Part shown: one piece after another, positions 26,695 to 35,613 of the stretch
How positions within the stretch are numbered: position 1 is the first letter of the stretch
Layout of the letters: every line of letters starts with the position of its first letter
Origin: Candidatus Leptovillus affinis
Lineage (GTDB): Bacteria; Chloroflexota; Anaerolineae; Promineifilales; Promineifilaceae
Reading direction: 5' to 3'
Length of the DNA stretch: 64,000 nt
Assembly: GCA_016705235.1 (NCBI GenBank)
Contig: JADIYP010000007.1
Coordinates: forward strand, 310,001 to 374,000
Translations under genes and position numbers: made by a program
The notes under the pieces: generated by a model
What the model was told of the DNA's origin: nothing
Databases searched by the model: none
What the model saw: only the letters and a program-made list of their open reading frames with translations

Positions 26695-27252
26695 TTACAC
26701 TTCCATTATCTCCGCTTCTTTTTTCTCGCCGATTACGTCGATTTCTTTGGTGTATTTGTCGGTAAGTTCTTGCAGACTGTCTTGCCCACGGAAAAACTCG
26801 TCTTCCGACACCATTTTCTCTTTTTCCATCTCGCGCAGATCGTTTAAAGCATCGCGGCGCACATTGCGCACGGCCACTTTACCTTCTTCTACACGCTTGC
26901 CGACCAAACGGCTCAGATCACGGCGGCGTTCTTCAGACAGGCGGGGTAAATTTAAGCGGATAATTTTGCCGTCGTTGTTCGGCATAATGCCCAAGTCCGA
27001 TTTTAGCAGGGCGCGTTCTATGGAGGAGATGGCTTTGCCATCATACGGCCGTATCGCCAACTGCTGCGGCTCCGGTACGGAAATCACGGCCATCTGGTTC
27101 AGCGGCATTTCCACGCCATACATTTCCACAATAATTTTATCGAGTAAATGGGGGGACGCTCGTCCTGTGCGAAAGGCCGCCAAATCAGCCTCTAAAGACG
27201 TTATCGCGCCACGCATACGGCTCTCAGCATCTTGCAGTACTTCACGAATCAT
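26695..27252 (-). CDS. frr: Ribosome recycling factor
   Basis: The 185-residue protein begins MIREVLQDAESRMRGAITSL and contains the conserved RTGRASPHLLDKI, IRLNLPRLSEERRRDL and the three-helix-bundle pattern of RRF. It splits post-termination ribosomes together with EF-G. Length is exactly that of the family. It lies between pyrH and uppS, as in most bacteria. Confidence 0.97.
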   Translation of the reverse strand: MIREVLQDAESRMRGAITSLEADLAAFRTGRASPHLLDKIIVEMYGVEMPLNQMAVISVPEPQQLAIRPYDGKAISSIERALLKSDLGIMPNNDGKIIRLNLPRLSEERRRDLSRLVGKRVEEGKVAVRNVRRDALNDLREMEKEKMVSEDEFFRGQDSLQELTDKYTKEIDVIGEKKEAEIMEV

Positions 27253-27352
27253 CCAAACCTCCCTGAGCGTCTGTTTAGGGGTAAATAGAGTCAGGCAACC
27301 GCCGTCCCTTCAATAATACCACGACATTCGTCGTCTTCATACTTCCCAGGAT

Positions 27353-28072
27353 TTAGATGTTGCAAATGGTCGTGCCGACTGTTTCACCCATCAGCAGCTT
27401 AATCACGTTGTCGTCTTGCCACAGGTTCATGACCACGATTGGCAGGTTGTTATCCATGCACAGGGAAACGGCCGTGCTGTCCATGACCCGCAGCCGCAAA
27501 TTCAAGAAGTCGATATACGAAATCTGGTCAAACCGGTGCGCATTGGGGTTCTTATGCGGATCATCATCATAAATGGCGTCCACTTTCGTCGCTTTAATCA
27601 GCACATCCGCGCCAATTTCCATCGCCCGCAAGGCGCCGGCCGAATCGGTCGTAAAATAAGGATTGCCCGTTCCGCCGCCAAAAATAACCACGCGCCCTTT
27701 TTCCAGATGGCGCATTGCCCGCAAGCGAATATACGGCTCGGCCACAGTACGCATTTCAATCGCCGTCTGTACGCGCGTCACAACTCCCAACCGTTCCAGA
27801 GCATCTTGCAGCGCCAGCGCATTCATCACCGTGGCAATCATGCCCATGTGGTCGGCGGTGGAGCGTTCCATGCCATGTTCCATGCCGGCGGAACCCCGCC
27901 ATAAATTGCCAGCGCCAATTACCACCGCCACTTCCACGCCTAAATCCTGGACGTTTTTAACGATTTGCGCCACCTCAGCCGCCCGCTGAGGGTCAATACC
28001 AAACCCATCCTGGCCGCTCAACGACTCGCCGCCCATTTTCAATAAGACTCGCTTGTATTTAGGTTCATTCAT
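27353..28072 (-). CDS. pyrH: UMP kinase
   Basis: The 239-residue amino-acid-kinase-fold protein has KRVLLKMGGESLSG, the VVIGAGNLWRG loop, the ADHMGMIATVMNALALQDAL helix and the VIFGGGTGNPYFTTD motif of bacterial PyrH. It phosphorylates UMP to UDP and is usually hexameric and GTP-regulated. One palindrome copy lies within the coding sequence (TAV). A terminator stands between tsf and pyrH, so pyrH probably has its own promoter in the 70-nt gap. Confidence 0.97.
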   Translation of the reverse strand: MNEPKYKRVLLKMGGESLSGQDGFGIDPQRAAEVAQIVKNVQDLGVEVAVVIGAGNLWRGSAGMEHGMERSTADHMGMIATVMNALALQDALERLGVVTRVQTAIEMRTVAEPYIRLRAMRHLEKGRVVIFGGGTGNPYFTTDSAGALRAMEIGADVLIKATKVDAIYDDDPHKNPNAHRFDQISYIDFLNLRLRVMDSTAVSLCMDNNLPIVVMNLWQDDNVIKLLMGETVGTTICNI

Positions 28073-28100
28073 GGAATTTTTACTCGCGTAGGCAAGGATA

Positions 28101-28133
28101 GAAAAAAGGGCGTTCCGTTGGACGCCCTTTTTA
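28101..28133 (-). terminator. Terminator after tsf
   Basis: AAAAAAGGGCGTTCC, GTT and GGACGCCCTTTTT form a stem with flanking A and T runs, 10 nt beyond the tsf stop codon and upstream of pyrH. It should separate the rpsB-tsf transcript from the pyrH-frr-uppS-cdsA transcript. Confidence 0.8.
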
Positions 28134-28142
28134 TCATCTTTC

Positions 28143-28742
28143 TTAAAGCGCTTCCCCTAATTCATAACGGGCAAAGCGGCGAATCTTAATGTTTTCGCCA
28201 GTGGTGCGAATGGCGTCTGTCACCATGTCCTTTATTTTGATGCTGTCATCTTTTACAAAGGGTTGTTCCATCAGGCAAAATTCTTCGTAGAATTTGGTCA
28301 GACGGCCGGTGACGATTTTGTCTACAATGGCTTCCGGCTTACCTTCAGCCAGAGCCTGGTTGCGCAAAACTTCCAATTCACGGTCCAATTCTTCACGCGG
28401 GACATCATCCACGTTCATGTAACGCGGGCTCATCGCGGCGATGTGCAGGGCCAGATCATGCGCCAATTGGCGGAATTGCTCGTTGCGGCCCACAAAATCG
28501 GTCTCGCAGTTGAGTTCCAGAATAACGCCGACACGATTGCCGGGGTGGGCGTACAGCTCGATGACGCCTTCGTTTGCTTCACGGTCGGCGCGTTTGGCGG
28601 CGCGGGCAGCGCCTTTTTCACGCAGCAGATCAGCCGCTTTGTCAAAGTCTCCGTCGTGGGCTTCGAGCGCTTTTTTGGCTTCTAACACGCCAGCGCCGGT
28701 GGCCTCGCGCAGCTCTTTGACCATTTGTGCTGTGATATTCAT
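28143..28742 (-). CDS. tsf: Elongation factor Ts
   Basis: The 199-residue protein contains the UBA-like N-terminus (VKELREATGAGVLEAKKALE, with EAHDGDFDKAADLLREKG) and the TDFVGRN motif that contacts EF-Tu. It is the short form with a single core subdomain, like those of Thermus, rather than the ~280-residue E. coli form. It exchanges GDP on EF-Tu. It follows rpsB, the usual partner. Confidence 0.96.
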   Translation of the reverse strand: MNITAQMVKELREATGAGVLEAKKALEAHDGDFDKAADLLREKGAARAAKRADREANEGVIELYAHPGNRVGVILELNCETDFVGRNEQFRQLAHDLALHIAAMSPRYMNVDDVPREELDRELEVLRNQALAEGKPEAIVDKIVTGRLTKFYEEFCLMEQPFVKDDSIKIKDMVTDAIRTTGENIKIRRFARYELGEAL

Positions 28743-28851
28743 AACTAAACCTATCTCCTAATGTTGTGCAATTACGTAACTTCTTGGAATCCGTATCCCG
28801 CGCAAAAGTAACTGGAGTCGCCTCTGTGCGGGTACTGCCGTTCTCTAAAAT

Positions 28852-29760
28852 TTATTCGGTCTCTTCGTCATCATCGCCAAAATCGACGATGACGTCGTCA
28901 CCGAGGTCGGCTTCAGCGTCAAAATCATCCGCGTCTTCATCGTCATCGGTGCCGCGAATTTTGGCCAATGTGGAAGCGCCCAACAAAACTTCGTCGTCGA
29001 TGTCTTCAACGCCATCGTAATCTTCTTCGTAGGCGTAACCGTCGAAGTCGGTGATGGCTTCGTCGAGGGTGTCTTTGCGCATGGCCCGGCCTTCCAGGGC
29101 GGCGTCAGCCATTTTGCCGACAATCAGTTTGATGGCGCGGATAGCGTCGTCGTTGGAGGGGATGATGTAATCAATGGGATCAGGATCGCAGTTGGTGTCT
29201 ACAACGCCGATGACGGGGATTTTGAGGATGTTGGCTTCGCGTACGGCCGTTTCTTCATAATTCACATCGACTACAAACATCAAAGCTGGCAGTCCTTTCA
29301 TCTTGCGGATACCGCCTAAACGAAGGTTCAACTTTTCAATCACGCCTTCCAGTTGCAGCCGTTCTTTCTTTTTCAGAAGTTCCAATTCACCCGCATCGCG
29401 GCGTTTTTCCAGTTTGTCCAGGTAAGTGATACGCTGGCTGATGGTTTGCCAGTTGGTCAGCGTGCCGCCCAACCAGCGCTCGTTTACGTAAGGCTGCTGC
29501 CCACGCGCGGCTTCATGCGCCACGGTGTCTTGGGCCTGACGTTTGGTGCCAACAAACAGAACCTGTCCACCGTTAGCAACGGTGTCACGCACCAGATTGT
29601 AAGCATCTTCAATTAAAACGATCGTCTGTTGTAAATCCAGAATGTGGATACCATTTCGCTCTGTAAAGATGTAGGGTTTCATCTTTGGATTCCACCGACG
29701 GGTGCGGTGGCCAAAATGAACACCGGTTTCCAGAAGAGCTTTCATCGAAACTACGGCCAT
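28852..29760 (-). CDS. rpsB: Ribosomal protein S2 with acidic C-terminal extension
   Basis: Residues 1-230 are a standard S2: MAVVSMKALLETGVHFGHRT, the LFVGTKRQAQDTV block and IPVIGVVDTNCDPDPIDYII. About 70 extra residues follow, nearly half Asp or Glu (EEDYDGVEDIDDE, DDDEDADDFDAEADLGDD), and no such tail is present in E. coli S2. The start at 29760 has GGAG 9 nt upstream and matches the family. A near-consensus promoter lies about 220 nt upstream. Confidence 0.95.
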   Translation of the reverse strand: MAVVSMKALLETGVHFGHRTRRWNPKMKPYIFTERNGIHILDLQQTIVLIEDAYNLVRDTVANGGQVLFVGTKRQAQDTVAHEAARGQQPYVNERWLGGTLTNWQTISQRITYLDKLEKRRDAGELELLKKKERLQLEGVIEKLNLRLGGIRKMKGLPALMFVVDVNYEETAVREANILKIPVIGVVDTNCDPDPIDYIIPSNDDAIRAIKLIVGKMADAALEGRAMRKDTLDEAITDFDGYAYEEDYDGVEDIDDEVLLGASTLAKIRGTDDDEDADDFDAEADLGDDVIVDFGDDDEETE

Positions 29761-29982
29761 GGGGGTATTCTCCTTTTTATGTGTTTTTCTTCCATACTCT
29801 TCACTCTGGAGCGGGACTTGCATGGCCGATTGGGGTGGATGAGGAGAAGAGGTAGCCGAGAAACGGCCGTTTTCCCCCAAACACAACAAAATGCAAGCAC
29901 ACCCGTACCAGTCCGAGTATGTGTAAGATGTAAAATCAATTGCCCATAATCATACGGGAACCTGCCAATAGGCAGTCTTGTG

Positions 29983-30010
29983 ATTATAACCAAAGCCAAT
30001 TTTCGCGCAA
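29983..30010 (-). promoter_or_regulatory. Promoter of rpsB-tsf
   Basis: On the minus strand TTGCGC (30010-30005), a 16-nt spacer and a perfect TATAAT (29988-29983) stand upstream of rpsB. The resulting leader is about 215 nt and contains a small hairpin (CTGCCTATTGGCAG); S2 leaders often mediate autoregulation. Confidence 0.65.
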
Positions 30011-30056
30011 ATGCGGTTCAATCGCCCCAGCACTCACGCAGCTTACCTGGGCACGA

Positions 30057-30848
30057 TTATTTCCATCGCGTTAAGATATTTTCCCGCTGGAAAAGTTTGA
30101 TGGTCAAATAAACCAAAACCACATCGGCGACCGCAATAATCAGGCCCAGCCATAACAGCATCTGTTCATTGATTAAAATCAGACCCACCGACTGCCCCAC
30201 CACCAGCAAAATCAGCGGCAAAATCACCAGCGCCGACAATTGTTCGGCCACCCGCGGATCCGTTACCCGCGAGGAAACCATCACCGCCACGCTCACGGCC
30301 AGCAGGGTCAACAGAGGGCTTACGGCAAAAATCGCCAGCCACCACATCGGCTTCATCGCCTCGGCGAATACGACGTCGCTCACCATAAACCAGGCGGCAA
30401 TGGCGTAAACCAAAAATGCCAGCCACGTCACGGCCACAGCCGGCACACAGGCGGCGATCATTTTTCCGACCAACAGTTCCGTGGTGGTGATCGGCGTCGC
30501 TAAAAGAGGTTCCAGACTGCGAGACGTTTTTTCACCAACAATGCTGTAGGCGGCAATCGTCACCGGAATGGCTACCGGCAAAATCATGAACATGAGGGTG
30601 TACAGGTTCAGCGTGTAAATTTCCGTGCATTGCAGTTCTGTCAGCCCCTGGCACATATCACCAAAAAAGGCCATCGACTCGGCGTTCATGGCGTCGCTCA
30701 TCTCGCCAGAGTAACGACTGGTAAAGTACATAGTCACCAGCGGCAGCGCCGTGAGGATGATCGGCAGGAAGGCAACGGTAAACAGCACAAGGCGATTCTT
30801 AAACACCTCGGCCCATTCTTTACTGATGATTGTCCAGATTTTTATCAT
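30057..30848 (-). CDS. ABC transporter permease (ABC-2 type)
   Basis: The 263-residue protein has six hydrophobic segments and the large extracytoplasmic loop between the first two that is typical of ABC-2 type or NatB-like exporters. The sequence around IVGEKTSRSLEPLLATPITT is a family hallmark. The ATG at 30848 (MIKIWTIISKEWAEVFKNR) matches homologues. It follows its ATPase gene by 76 nt. The substrate is unknown; members export sodium, drugs or lipids. Confidence 0.88.
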   Translation of the reverse strand: MIKIWTIISKEWAEVFKNRLVLFTVAFLPIILTALPLVTMYFTSRYSGEMSDAMNAESMAFFGDMCQGLTELQCTEIYTLNLYTLMFMILPVAIPVTIAAYSIVGEKTSRSLEPLLATPITTTELLVGKMIAACVPAVAVTWLAFLVYAIAAWFMVSDVVFAEAMKPMWWLAIFAVSPLLTLLAVSVAVMVSSRVTDPRVAEQLSALVILPLILLVVGQSVGLILINEQMLLWLGLIIAVADVVLVYLTIKLFQRENILTRWK

Positions 30849-30924
30849 GAGGATACCTGTTTGGTTTTTGGCTTGGGCCACGGGCGAAAACCCCGCCCAC
30901 CTTTGGACTGACAACTCAGCGTTA

Positions 30925-31833
30925 TCATGCCTGATTGACTAATTGCAAGTAGATGTCTTCCAGGGAATGGCGCAGTTCGCCGACAAATTGGATGTTGGCG
31001 CCGGCTTCCACCAGCAAACGAATTAATTCGGGGTTATATGTTTCCGGGTTGTCCAGAGCGATGACCAGTTTGTTGTCGATGGCTTCGGCGCGGTGCAAAT
31101 AAGGCTGGGTTTGGATGACGGGCAGGTAGGCAACGGCCGTATCCGCCAAATGAAACACCACCTGACGGCCGTACATCTGCTCCCGCAGCCCCTTCGTCGT
31201 ATCCACCACCCGCAGCCGCGTCTTAAACACCGCAATCCGATCACACAGCCGGTCCGCTTCATCCAAATTATGCGTGCAAATAAAAATCGTCCGCCCTTCC
31301 CCGCTCAGCTCTTCGATAAAGTCACGCACCAGCTTCGCCGCTTCCGGGTCCAGGCCCGACGTCGGCTCATCCAAAAACAAGACACGCGGTTCATGCAAAA
31401 GCGCCCGCGCAATCGCCAACTTTTGCCGCATCCCCTTGCTAAACGTGCCTGCCTCGTCATGCCGCCGGTCCCACAAGCCCAGCATCCGCAAATACTTCTC
31501 CACCTGCCCCGGCACATCGGCCACCTCATACAGCGTGGCAAAAATCGTCATGTTTCGCCAGGCAGAAAGGCGATCATACAAACCAGGCGTCTCGGTCAGA
31601 ACCCCAACGTTGCGCCGTATCTCGTGATCATCTTTGCCCACCTCATAACCCATCACCCGCGCGCTGCCCGCCGTGGGCGCAATCAGGCTCGTCAACATGC
31701 GCACAGTCGTCGTTTTGCCAGCGCCGTTCGGCCCCAAGAAGCCAAATACCTCGCCTTCGCCAATGTCCAACGTCAGGCGATCAACCGCCAAATTGTCGTT
31801 AAATTTTTTTGTCAGATTTTCTGTTGAAATCAT
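30925..31833 (-). CDS. ABC transporter ATP-binding protein
   Basis: The 302-residue ATPase has Walker A FLGPNGAGKTTT, signature FSKGMRQKLAIARAL, Walker B VLFLDEPTSGLDP and the H-loop CTHNLDEADRLCDRI. It is of the ABC-2 exporter class (NatA/DrrA-like) and must pair with the permease encoded next. The ~70-residue C-terminal extension (from VVDTTKGLREQMYGRQ) is the usual DUF4162-type domain. I use the ATG at 31833; a GTG four codons upstream is possible. Confidence 0.93.
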   Translation of the reverse strand: MISTENLTKKFNDNLAVDRLTLDIGEGEVFGFLGPNGAGKTTTVRMLTSLIAPTAGSARVMGYEVGKDDHEIRRNVGVLTETPGLYDRLSAWRNMTIFATLYEVADVPGQVEKYLRMLGLWDRRHDEAGTFSKGMRQKLAIARALLHEPRVLFLDEPTSGLDPEAAKLVRDFIEELSGEGRTIFICTHNLDEADRLCDRIAVFKTRLRVVDTTKGLREQMYGRQVVFHLADTAVAYLPVIQTQPYLHRAEAIDNKLVIALDNPETYNPELIRLLVEAGANIQFVGELRHSLEDIYLQLVNQA

Positions 31834-31874
31834 CGTACACCCCACACCAAAGACCAGGTCTTAAGCAATACCCA

Positions 31875-32738
31875 TCACGAATAGCGGCTCTTTTCCAAAA
31901 CATCATCCGACAGCGGTCCAGATAACGGCCGTACCGGCGCGGCCGGCGGCAGCGGTTCGATTTCCGGTTCCACCGGCTCTGGCGTGCGCAACCAGAAGAT
32001 AATGCCCACACTGAGCAGCGCAATGGCGCCGATCAGCGCCTCGGTAACATAGGCGTTCCAGGTGGTGACGGCAAATACGGCCACAAAATTCAAAAAGGCG
32101 TGCCAGCAAATCGCCAGAAACAGCCACCGGCGCTGCCCGCGCACAAACACCTGCATAACCATCAGCGATAAGGCCAGATGGGCGCATACGGCAAACACGC
32201 GCTCCAATGGCCCCAGCATCACCATACTCAGCGGCGCGGCGCGCATGGCCGAAATTTGGCTTTGCACCAACGCTGATTGTTCAGCGGGCACCAAACTGGT
32301 GAACCCGCCCTGACTGATCCCGCCCAGCACGATGGTGTTCAGGCCAACAGACATGCCCACAAGCATAGATTCCACGCCGCCATGACCAGCGCCGACCATC
32401 AACCCGCTGCCCCAGGTGCGCGCGTCTTTGGCCCAAAAGCGGTAGGTGAGGTAACGCGCGCCTTCTTCAAACACGCCCGCAGAAAAGCCGAGGAACAGGG
32501 ATAATATGATGAGGTTGGAGAGAACGGCCGTATCCGTCGGAATCAACTGCCATTTCTGCATCACCAGCCAGTTAAAAGGAATATGCAACAGCTGTGATCC
32601 AATAAACGCCACCATCCCCATCAGAAAAAAGCCCCACCGTATCCCGCGTTTCTTGTGGATCCACCAGCCCAAAACCAGCGGCAGGGCAATCATGAACAGG
32701 GAAGCAAGGTAATAAGGCCAAAAAGCAATCATGATCAT
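31875..32738 (-). CDS. YhfC-like intramembrane metalloprotease family protein
   Basis: The 287-residue protein has seven to eight hydrophobic segments with the motifs EEGARYLTYRFW, GAGHGGVES and HAFLNF placed in membrane helices. EExxR, HxxxE and H in successive helices is the arrangement of the YhfC family, related to PrsW/CPBP membrane proteases. A Pro/Glu-rich tail closes it. It lies 41 nt upstream of the ABC ATPase gene on the same strand, so the three may form one transcript. Function unknown. Confidence 0.75.
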   Translation of the reverse strand: MIMIAFWPYYLASLFMIALPLVLGWWIHKKRGIRWGFFLMGMVAFIGSQLLHIPFNWLVMQKWQLIPTDTAVLSNLIILSLFLGFSAGVFEEGARYLTYRFWAKDARTWGSGLMVGAGHGGVESMLVGMSVGLNTIVLGGISQGGFTSLVPAEQSALVQSQISAMRAAPLSMVMLGPLERVFAVCAHLALSLMVMQVFVRGQRRWLFLAICWHAFLNFVAVFAVTTWNAYVTEALIGAIALLSVGIIFWLRTPEPVEPEIEPLPPAAPVRPLSGPLSDDVLEKSRYS

Positions 32739-32889
32739 TCAACCTTTGGCTCGGCCAACTTGGGGCAGCCAATGGATGCCCGGCAAAGCACCTACAATAC
32801 GTTTGAAGTGTATCAAAGTTCTTTAGAATTGCCTCTGACCGGTGACCATCACCTCCACCCTTCAGATTATCCGATGGCCTGATTCAAGG

Positions 32890-32895
32890 TATAAT
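32890..32895 (+). promoter_or_regulatory. Possible -10 box of the second receptor kinase
   Basis: TATAAT lies 70 nt upstream of the start codon, in the gap between divergent genes. No good -35 box is seen at 16-18 nt. Confidence 0.4.
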
Positions 32896-32965
32896 AGGGC
32901 TTGCATCGTCAGTGCGCATTCTGGTTCACTCTGCAACCAGTGAATCAGCTTCGGAGAACAAACCC

Positions 32966-35506
32966 ATGAACGAATCAGCCAATAGTTGGATAGGCCAGCA
33001 GATCGGACCCTACGTGATTCAAAAACTAATTCGTCAGGGAGGCATGGCCAATGTCTTCTACGCCCATGATCAAGGGCTTGACCGCCCGGCGGCGATCAAG
33101 ATCCTGTTCACCGATCTCAGCACAAACACCGCCCTGGTAGAACGCTTCAAGCGCGAAGCCCGCTCTGTTGCCAAACTCAACCACCCCAACATCGTCCGGA
33201 TCTACACCACCGGAACCACGGCCGATAATCATTATTACATCGCCATGGAATATATCAACGGCGGGTCATTGAGCGACCAACTGCGACAGTTGAATGAACA
33301 AAAGCGCGTGCTGCGCACAGAAACGGCCGTCACCCTCATCCGCCAAATCGCCAGCGCGCTCACTGTCGCCCACCAGGCCGGCATCATCCACCGCGACATC
33401 AAACCCAGCAACATTCTCCTGCGCAGCGATGGCTCGCCGGTACTCACCGACCTGGGCATCGCCAAAATCCAGGGCGAATCCGCCCTCACGCGGGTCGATG
33501 AACTGGTCGGCACGCCTTACTACATGTCCCCAGAACAGGTCAACAGCCGCCCCATCGACGCGCGCAGCGATATTTATTCCCTGGGCATGATCTTTTATGA
33601 AATGCTGGCCGGGCATCCGGTTTTTGCCGGCGACACGCCCTGGCAGGTGCTAACCAAACAGGTCAACGAAGCCCCGCGCCCCATCACCGAACTACGACCC
33701 GACATTGCGCCGCAAACGGCCGTCATCATCCACACCTGCCTGCAAAAAGACCCAAACCAGCGTTACCAAACGGCCGAAGCGTTGATGGCGGCTTTGGACA
33801 CAGCTTTACTGGCGGAACAAAGCGGCGGCGCCAAGACGGCCGTGGCCACCCAAATTTACAGCGCCGGTCAAACCATCGTCGAACCGGCCGGGCCTACGCC
33901 TGTCGCCGGGCCGCTGCTGGGACAATACGCCACCCCGCCTAAAAAACGCCCCTACTGGCTCCTCGTTTTGGGTCTGTTTTTGCTGATTGCCATCCCGACG
34001 GCCGTATTTCTTGCGCCGTCTTTACGCCAGTTGGGTCAGAGCAGCCCCACGGCCGTGCCCACCAATGCCCTGGCGGCCGCGCCAACCGAAGCGCTCATCG
34101 CCGCCGCCCAAGACACCGAAACGCCGACGGCCGTGCCCACCAACACCAATCCGGCAGCCACCGACCAACCCACGGAAACGGCCGTGCCCACCGTCACCAA
34201 CACCAAAATCCCCAGAGCAACCGACACCCTTCAGCCAACAAACACCACCCAACCCACGGCGACTCGCACGCCATCGGCTACCCGCACGCCATCGGCTACG
34301 CCCACCCGCAGCGGCAACCCGACCGGCAGCGCCAGTACCGGCGGCGGCCTCCCCTTCAACTTTGAAGCCTTCGGCGTTTGGGTGCGCGGCGATGAGGACA
34401 ACGGCGCCTTCACGCGCAGCACCGAACAGACTCACGGCGGCGCAGCTTCCGGTAAACTGACCTACAACTTTGCCACCAACAACAATGATTACGTGGTTTT
34501 CCAACAAAATAATCCGATAGACGGCCGTCCCAACGCCCTGCAACTCTGGGTCTACGGCGACGGCTCCGGCCATTTCCTCAACGCCTGGATTCAAGACGCC
34601 GAAGGACAAACCTGGCAAGTGCCCTTCGGCCAGATCACCCACACCGGCTGGAAACAACTCACCGGCTACATCAACACAGACCAGGATTGGCCCTGGGGCC
34701 ACATCAGCGGCCCCAAAAACGACACGGTCGAATACCCCATCTCCTTTCGCGGCTTCGTTCTGGATGATTTCAACAATGCCTACACAGGCCAGGGCAGCAT
34801 TTACCTGGATGATCTGACCACCGCTACCCTGGACACCGTGCCCGTTACCGGCCAAAATCCAGTTCAACCCACGTTCACGCCCGGCGGCACGCCGGCCGCA
34901 ACCGGATCACCAGCGGCTTCTGGCACAGTCGGCCGTATCCTCTACACTTCCGGCGCCACCCTGCTCACCACCGACCCCGCCTGGAGCGCGCCACAAGAGG
35001 TCGGCACGGTCGCCAGCAGCAGTTGCAGCAGCCCCGCCAGCACCGTCACCGGCCAAACCTTTCCGCTCTACCTGGGTAACTTCTGCTACATCGGCACAGG
35101 AACCGACGTCTGCACCGCGCCTGGCGGCCAGTACGAAGTCATCACGAATGCCGTCCCTGAAGGGAACTCCATCGTGGTGCGCCCCGTAGGCACACAAAAC
35201 CTCATATTTGTTTACCAGGGAGTCATTGATCGCGCCGAAGGCATTCGTTGGTCGCCATCCGGCGATTCTTTCCTCTTTGTGGTGGGCGATGCCGTGCAGC
35301 GCGGTTTCCCCAATGGCAGCTTCAGTCAGGTAATCCCCACGGCCTATAATCCCATTTTTTCGCCGGATGGCAGCCTGATTTTGTACCTGAAGCCGGTGGG
35401 CGCAGGCGTAAAGGATGTTTTTGTGTCCAATGCCGATGGCTCCAACGCCCGCAACGTAACCAACGCTGCCAATATCGACAAAACATGCGCCGCCTGGCGC
35501 AATTAA
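32966..35506 (+). CDS. Receptor Ser/Thr kinase with carbohydrate-binding-like and beta-propeller-like ectodomains
   Basis: The 846-residue protein starts with a complete Hanks kinase: RQGGMANVF loop, Lys45 in AAIK, HRDIKPSN with Asp144 and DLG with Asp162, a common variant of DFG. A membrane helix lies at about 330-352. A Thr/Pro linker with ATRTPS repeats follows, then a beta-sandwich that resembles a carbohydrate-binding module (about 464-630; YVVFQQNNPIDGRPNALQLW and GSIYLDDL). The C-terminal region has WD40/PD40-like strands (IFSPDGSLILYLKP and VFVSNADGSNARNVTN). It probably senses an extracellular ligand. GGAG stands 10 nt before the ATG at 32966. Confidence 0.88.
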   Translation: MNESANSWIGQQIGPYVIQKLIRQGGMANVFYAHDQGLDRPAAIKILFTDLSTNTALVERFKREARSVAKLNHPNIVRIYTTGTTADNHYYIAMEYINGGSLSDQLRQLNEQKRVLRTETAVTLIRQIASALTVAHQAGIIHRDIKPSNILLRSDGSPVLTDLGIAKIQGESALTRVDELVGTPYYMSPEQVNSRPIDARSDIYSLGMIFYEMLAGHPVFAGDTPWQVLTKQVNEAPRPITELRPDIAPQTAVIIHTCLQKDPNQRYQTAEALMAALDTALLAEQSGGAKTAVATQIYSAGQTIVEPAGPTPVAGPLLGQYATPPKKRPYWLLVLGLFLLIAIPTAVFLAPSLRQLGQSSPTAVPTNALAAAPTEALIAAAQDTETPTAVPTNTNPAATDQPTETAVPTVTNTKIPRATDTLQPTNTTQPTATRTPSATRTPSATPTRSGNPTGSASTGGGLPFNFEAFGVWVRGDEDNGAFTRSTEQTHGGAASGKLTYNFATNNNDYVVFQQNNPIDGRPNALQLWVYGDGSGHFLNAWIQDAEGQTWQVPFGQITHTGWKQLTGYINTDQDWPWGHISGPKNDTVEYPISFRGFVLDDFNNAYTGQGSIYLDDLTTATLDTVPVTGQNPVQPTFTPGGTPAATGSPAASGTVGRILYTSGATLLTTDPAWSAPQEVGTVASSSCSSPASTVTGQTFPLYLGNFCYIGTGTDVCTAPGGQYEVITNAVPEGNSIVVRPVGTQNLIFVYQGVIDRAEGIRWSPSGDSFLFVVGDAVQRGFPNGSFSQVIPTAYNPIFSPDGSLILYLKPVGAGVKDVFVSNADGSNARNVTNAANIDKTCAAWRN

Positions 35507-35524
35507 CGCCCGCCATGATAATGA

Positions 35525-35590
35525 AGACCCGAAGGGTTTTGCCCCTGGTTTTAGAAGTATCTCGCTAAAAAACCCTTCGGGTCTATACCC
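35525..35590. repeat. Inverted repeat AGACCCGAAGGGTTTT / AAAACCCTTCGGGTCT
   Basis: Two perfect 16-nt arms are about 30 nt apart in the short gap between the kinase gene and mgtE. It belongs to the AAACCC/GGGTTT family. It could be a terminator of the kinase gene or a leader structure of mgtE. I see no Mg2+ riboswitch. Confidence 0.7.
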
Positions 35591-35613
35591 ACTTGATTGA
35601 AGGAGACGCCTAC

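Noticed and set aside
35507..35613. A Mg2+ riboswitch before mgtE.
   Set aside because: The gap is only about 100 bp and is occupied by the inverted repeat of the AAACCC family; no M-box core is visible.
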